Assembly (NCBI RefSeq): GCF_003473485.1
Contig: NC_053046.1
Location: forward strand, 41,377,832-41,441,831
Direction of reading: 5' to 3'
Source: Medicago truncatula
Lineage: Eukaryota; Streptophyta; Magnoliopsida; Fabales; Fabaceae
DNA length: 64,000 bases
The position numbers and the translations under genes are program-made. Positions within the stretch are counted from its first letter, which is position 1. Each line of letters starts with the position of its first letter. This document shows, piece after piece, positions 61,598 to 64,000 of the stretch. The notes beneath the pieces were generated by a model. The model was not told where the DNA came from, made no database searches, and worked only from the letters and a program-made list of their open reading frames with translations.

Positions 61598-61967
61598 CTA
61601 ACTACTAGACCTATCCTCCGAAACTTCCTCTGGAACGTCCACCACTTGATGTGGTGTCGGAGTAGCCTCGATTGCTAGTGCTGGTGCTGGTCGAGCATGA
61701 AAGCATCTTCTGAATATGTTGGGGCAGAAAATGATCACCAGCACTCCCGTGATGAAGAAGAAGACGAGCCGGGTGACCCTCGTAGTTATCTCTAACTCTA
61801 TCACCAGGAGGAATCATGAAATGAGGGTATTTTGAGACTGGTGCTGGAGAACTTTCATCTGCACAACACATGAAAAGCATACATTTTTTTATTTTTATAG
61901 ATGCATATAAAAACCAAGTTAAAATTCCTAATAGACTAACAACAAATAAAACAGCAAATATAATCAA
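61598..61967 (-). pseudogene. Possible decayed gene for a small membrane protein
   Basis: Two overlapping minus frames both look protein-like. One (61967-61611) begins with a hydrophobic segment, LIIFAVLFVVSLLGILTWFL, then KIKKCMLFMCC, but has no ATG before codon 30. The other (ending 61598) has a span LVFFFITGVLVIIFCPNIF, then a Pro/Ala/Glu tail (RPAPALAIEATPTPH and DVPEEVSEDRSSS) and also lacks an ATG. A frame change between the two would give a protein with two spans, so this may be a frameshifted pseudogene or a gene with an unseen first exon. GC content is above its surroundings. I do not recognise the family. Confidence 0.35.
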
Positions 61968-62900
61968 AATATAAAGGGGTATTTATCACATCTTCATATG
62001 GAGAAAATATTTGGTCATAGCCCATTTCCTGCATTAGTAGTTGATATTTCTTTTAATTTGGTTTTCTTGTAATTTCGTATGACTTGTTCTCCTTTTATAA
62101 AAAGAGAATCTAGGAAAGGTTATTCAATTAAATGAACTGTATTTGCTTAATGATTAGGTTGATGCACGGGAATTCGTCATGAGTACATGCATGCAACACG
62201 ATGTTTAGCCATATTTATCAATTGAGTAATGCTTGGTGGTGTGAAACCGCTTACAACGAAATATGACATGAACAATAGTGTATATTACACCAGAAGCTAC
62301 AAACTCAATTCCAGGCTTAACATAATAGGAATTAACATCAACCAATCAAAATTACTCAGGGACTAATTATTATTACTCATATAACATGCTTGACCAACAA
62401 AAAAAAAAGATAGTAGTAGTAAAGGATTTGCAATCTCACTAATTCTAATTTTATTTTTGTGATTTGACTATTTGAGTAAATTCAAACCAAAACTATTTTT
62501 AGTTGCTGAACAATGTTTACAATTTCTGTTGTTTAAAAGAAAAAATGTTTTGATAAATTAGATTTTCCTTTCTCTCATCTCTTTTTACTCCACCTTAAAA
62601 CCAGTTTACTTACAACCCATATTTTTTCCTTTTTTATTTTGTTACACCTCCAACAAAAACTAATAATAATCATTGCAGATACTAGAAATGGCAGAGTCAC
62701 CCGAAGCGAGGCGAATTGCAGCAGCGGACACAATGTGACAAAGCTAGTAGATAATAATAAAAATAGTTTTCTCTCAAAAAAAAAAAAAGTTTGTTTTTCT
62801 TAAACTCAAATTATCCGGTGTTCTTTTGAAAAGAAAAAAATAGTTTGGTGCGCAAGATAGGATAAAAGACACAATATGATTAGAAACTAGTAGATAATAA
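61968..62900. other. AT-rich intergenic DNA
   Basis: No gene recognised. A GC-richer patch with GAAGCGAGGCGAATTGCAGC at 62704-62740 is too short to assign. Confidence 0.4.
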
Positions 62901-63010
62901 TAACATGATATACATTTATTATATCACGTGTCTGATGCACACATAATAACAAATATGATATGATTACTTTATTAATTATATCACGTGTTCGGTACACATT
63001 TGTTGTTGAC
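62900..63010. repeat. Duplicated unit carrying two CACGTG (G-box) words
   Basis: AACATGATATACATTTATTA followed by TATCACGTGTCTGATGCACA is repeated about 56 bases on as AATATGATATGATTACTTT ... TTATATCACGTGTTCGGTAC. CACGTG lies at 62926-62931 and 62982-62987. Confidence 0.6.
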
Positions 63011-64000
63011 ATTGACATGATAAGAAATATATTATATTTAAATGACAAAATTATCTTTGTGCAACAAAAACATATTTTAAGAAAAAAAATTAATATTCAT
63101 ATTATAAATTGACAATAAAAATAATAAGGATTCTTAGAGCAAACAAGAATAGCAGAAGCAGAAATGAAAAGAAGCATATAAATGAAACATAAAAAAGGAA
63201 AAAACTGAAGAACGTAGAAGCAGGTAAAACTTAGGAGAAAAATGAAACATGATTATGGAATAGAATCATTGGAGAGGGTGTGGAAGTGGAAGGAGCTCTT
63301 AAAGGAGTTTGATGTCAAGAGATAAAGAAGCAATAAGAAAAAAATACTGAAGCTATCAAAGGGTACATGCCAGTAACTTTTTTATGAGGAGCAAGAAATA
63401 CCAAAGCATTGGAAACACCAGAGTATAATGCTCGAGGTGATATAACTTTGCGTGGAAAGTCGAATACTAGAATGTCTCATCTTAAATATGAATCACAAGA
63501 AGATGACGAATCTTATAACAAACTATAAACAAACTTATTTCCAACACTTCGTTTTCTTCTTCTTTCCAAACCATCCTTAGCCTCCATTTGTACAATTAGC
63601 GCTATCATGGGAATTGCTCAAGCGTTATCATTGATTTTATAAGAAGCGTGAATAACTAACTAGCCCCATCGTCACATGTCACAAATTTACAATATAATTT
63701 TCTCAAATATCCTTGATGTACATTAATATTTTAGAAACATACATTATAATTTTTCACTTTATATCTTTCTAAATATTGTATATACACGTACTGCAAAGCC
63801 ATCAAGCAAACTGATTTCTGGTAAATATTGATCACATGCTCCTTATGAAGGTTATAGGGAGATGTATTAAGTGTACTCCTCAACTTGTTTCTTAGTTTCA
63901 TGTCCTTTTAATTCCATAATAATAAAAATATTTTCTCTGGAAAGTTAGCAAGTAATAATTAAAAAAACTAGTTTCACGAAGAAATAGTTGATCCAAATGC
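63011..64000. other. Right-hand end of window, no gene seen
   Basis: The stretch 63150-63480 is purine-rich and less AT-extreme, but its frames are broken and I see no family resemblance. It could hold part of a gene that continues outside the window. Confidence 0.35.

Overview
This is a piece of plant nuclear DNA. The genes have many exons with GT-AG introns, the DNA between them is AT-rich, and it is littered with MITEs, SINEs and LTR fragments. The gene set (organellar DNA polymerase with a transit peptide, chloroplast lipocalin, RLCK-VII kinase, CYP85-clan P450, TMEM14/FAX protein) is that of a flowering plant. Repeats I recognise from memory suggest a legume, perhaps Medicago-like; that assignment is inference.

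Layout. 574-3054 (-): Ras-like SGP GTPase, six exons. 5987-6828: long-TIR foldback element with a perfect 9-bp target duplication. 13257-16706 (+): chloroplast lipocalin, five exons, one intron with a GC donor. 20440-20967 (+) and 20964-21479 (-): two uncharacterised genes that meet tail to tail, overlap at their stop codons and share a motif. 24274-31863 (-): organellar DNA polymerase I, twelve exons, 1084 aa. About 32140-33824: broken Copia-type LTR element. 35076-37485 (-): RLCK-VII kinase, five exons. 38446-40320: old LTR-like repeat carrying a solo LTR with a 5-bp target duplication. 42919-44115 (+): KIN17, intronless coding region behind a probable 2-kb 5'UTR intron. 45735-45806 (-): initiator tRNA-Met. 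48186-52807 (+): secretory-type protein, seven exons, with the residue pattern of a permuted papain-like (NlpC/P60, YiiX-type) hydrolase. 53381-55852 (-): P450 of the CYP716/CYP728 kind, four exons. 56978-58744 (-): TMEM14/FAX membrane protein, three exons. 61598-61967 (-): possible decayed small membrane-protein gene. The remainder is AT-rich intergenic DNA with repeats.

The genes do not form a pathway; this is ordinary plant gene order. Exon limits were worked out by hand from splice sites, reading phase and remembered family sequence, and every multi-exon model sums to an open frame. The most unusual items are the convergent paralogous pair, the permuted-papain-like protein, the GC-AG lipocalin intron, the kinase N-terminus without a glycine at position 2, and the nested or TSD-flanked mobile elements. 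I saw no clearly new multi-gene system.
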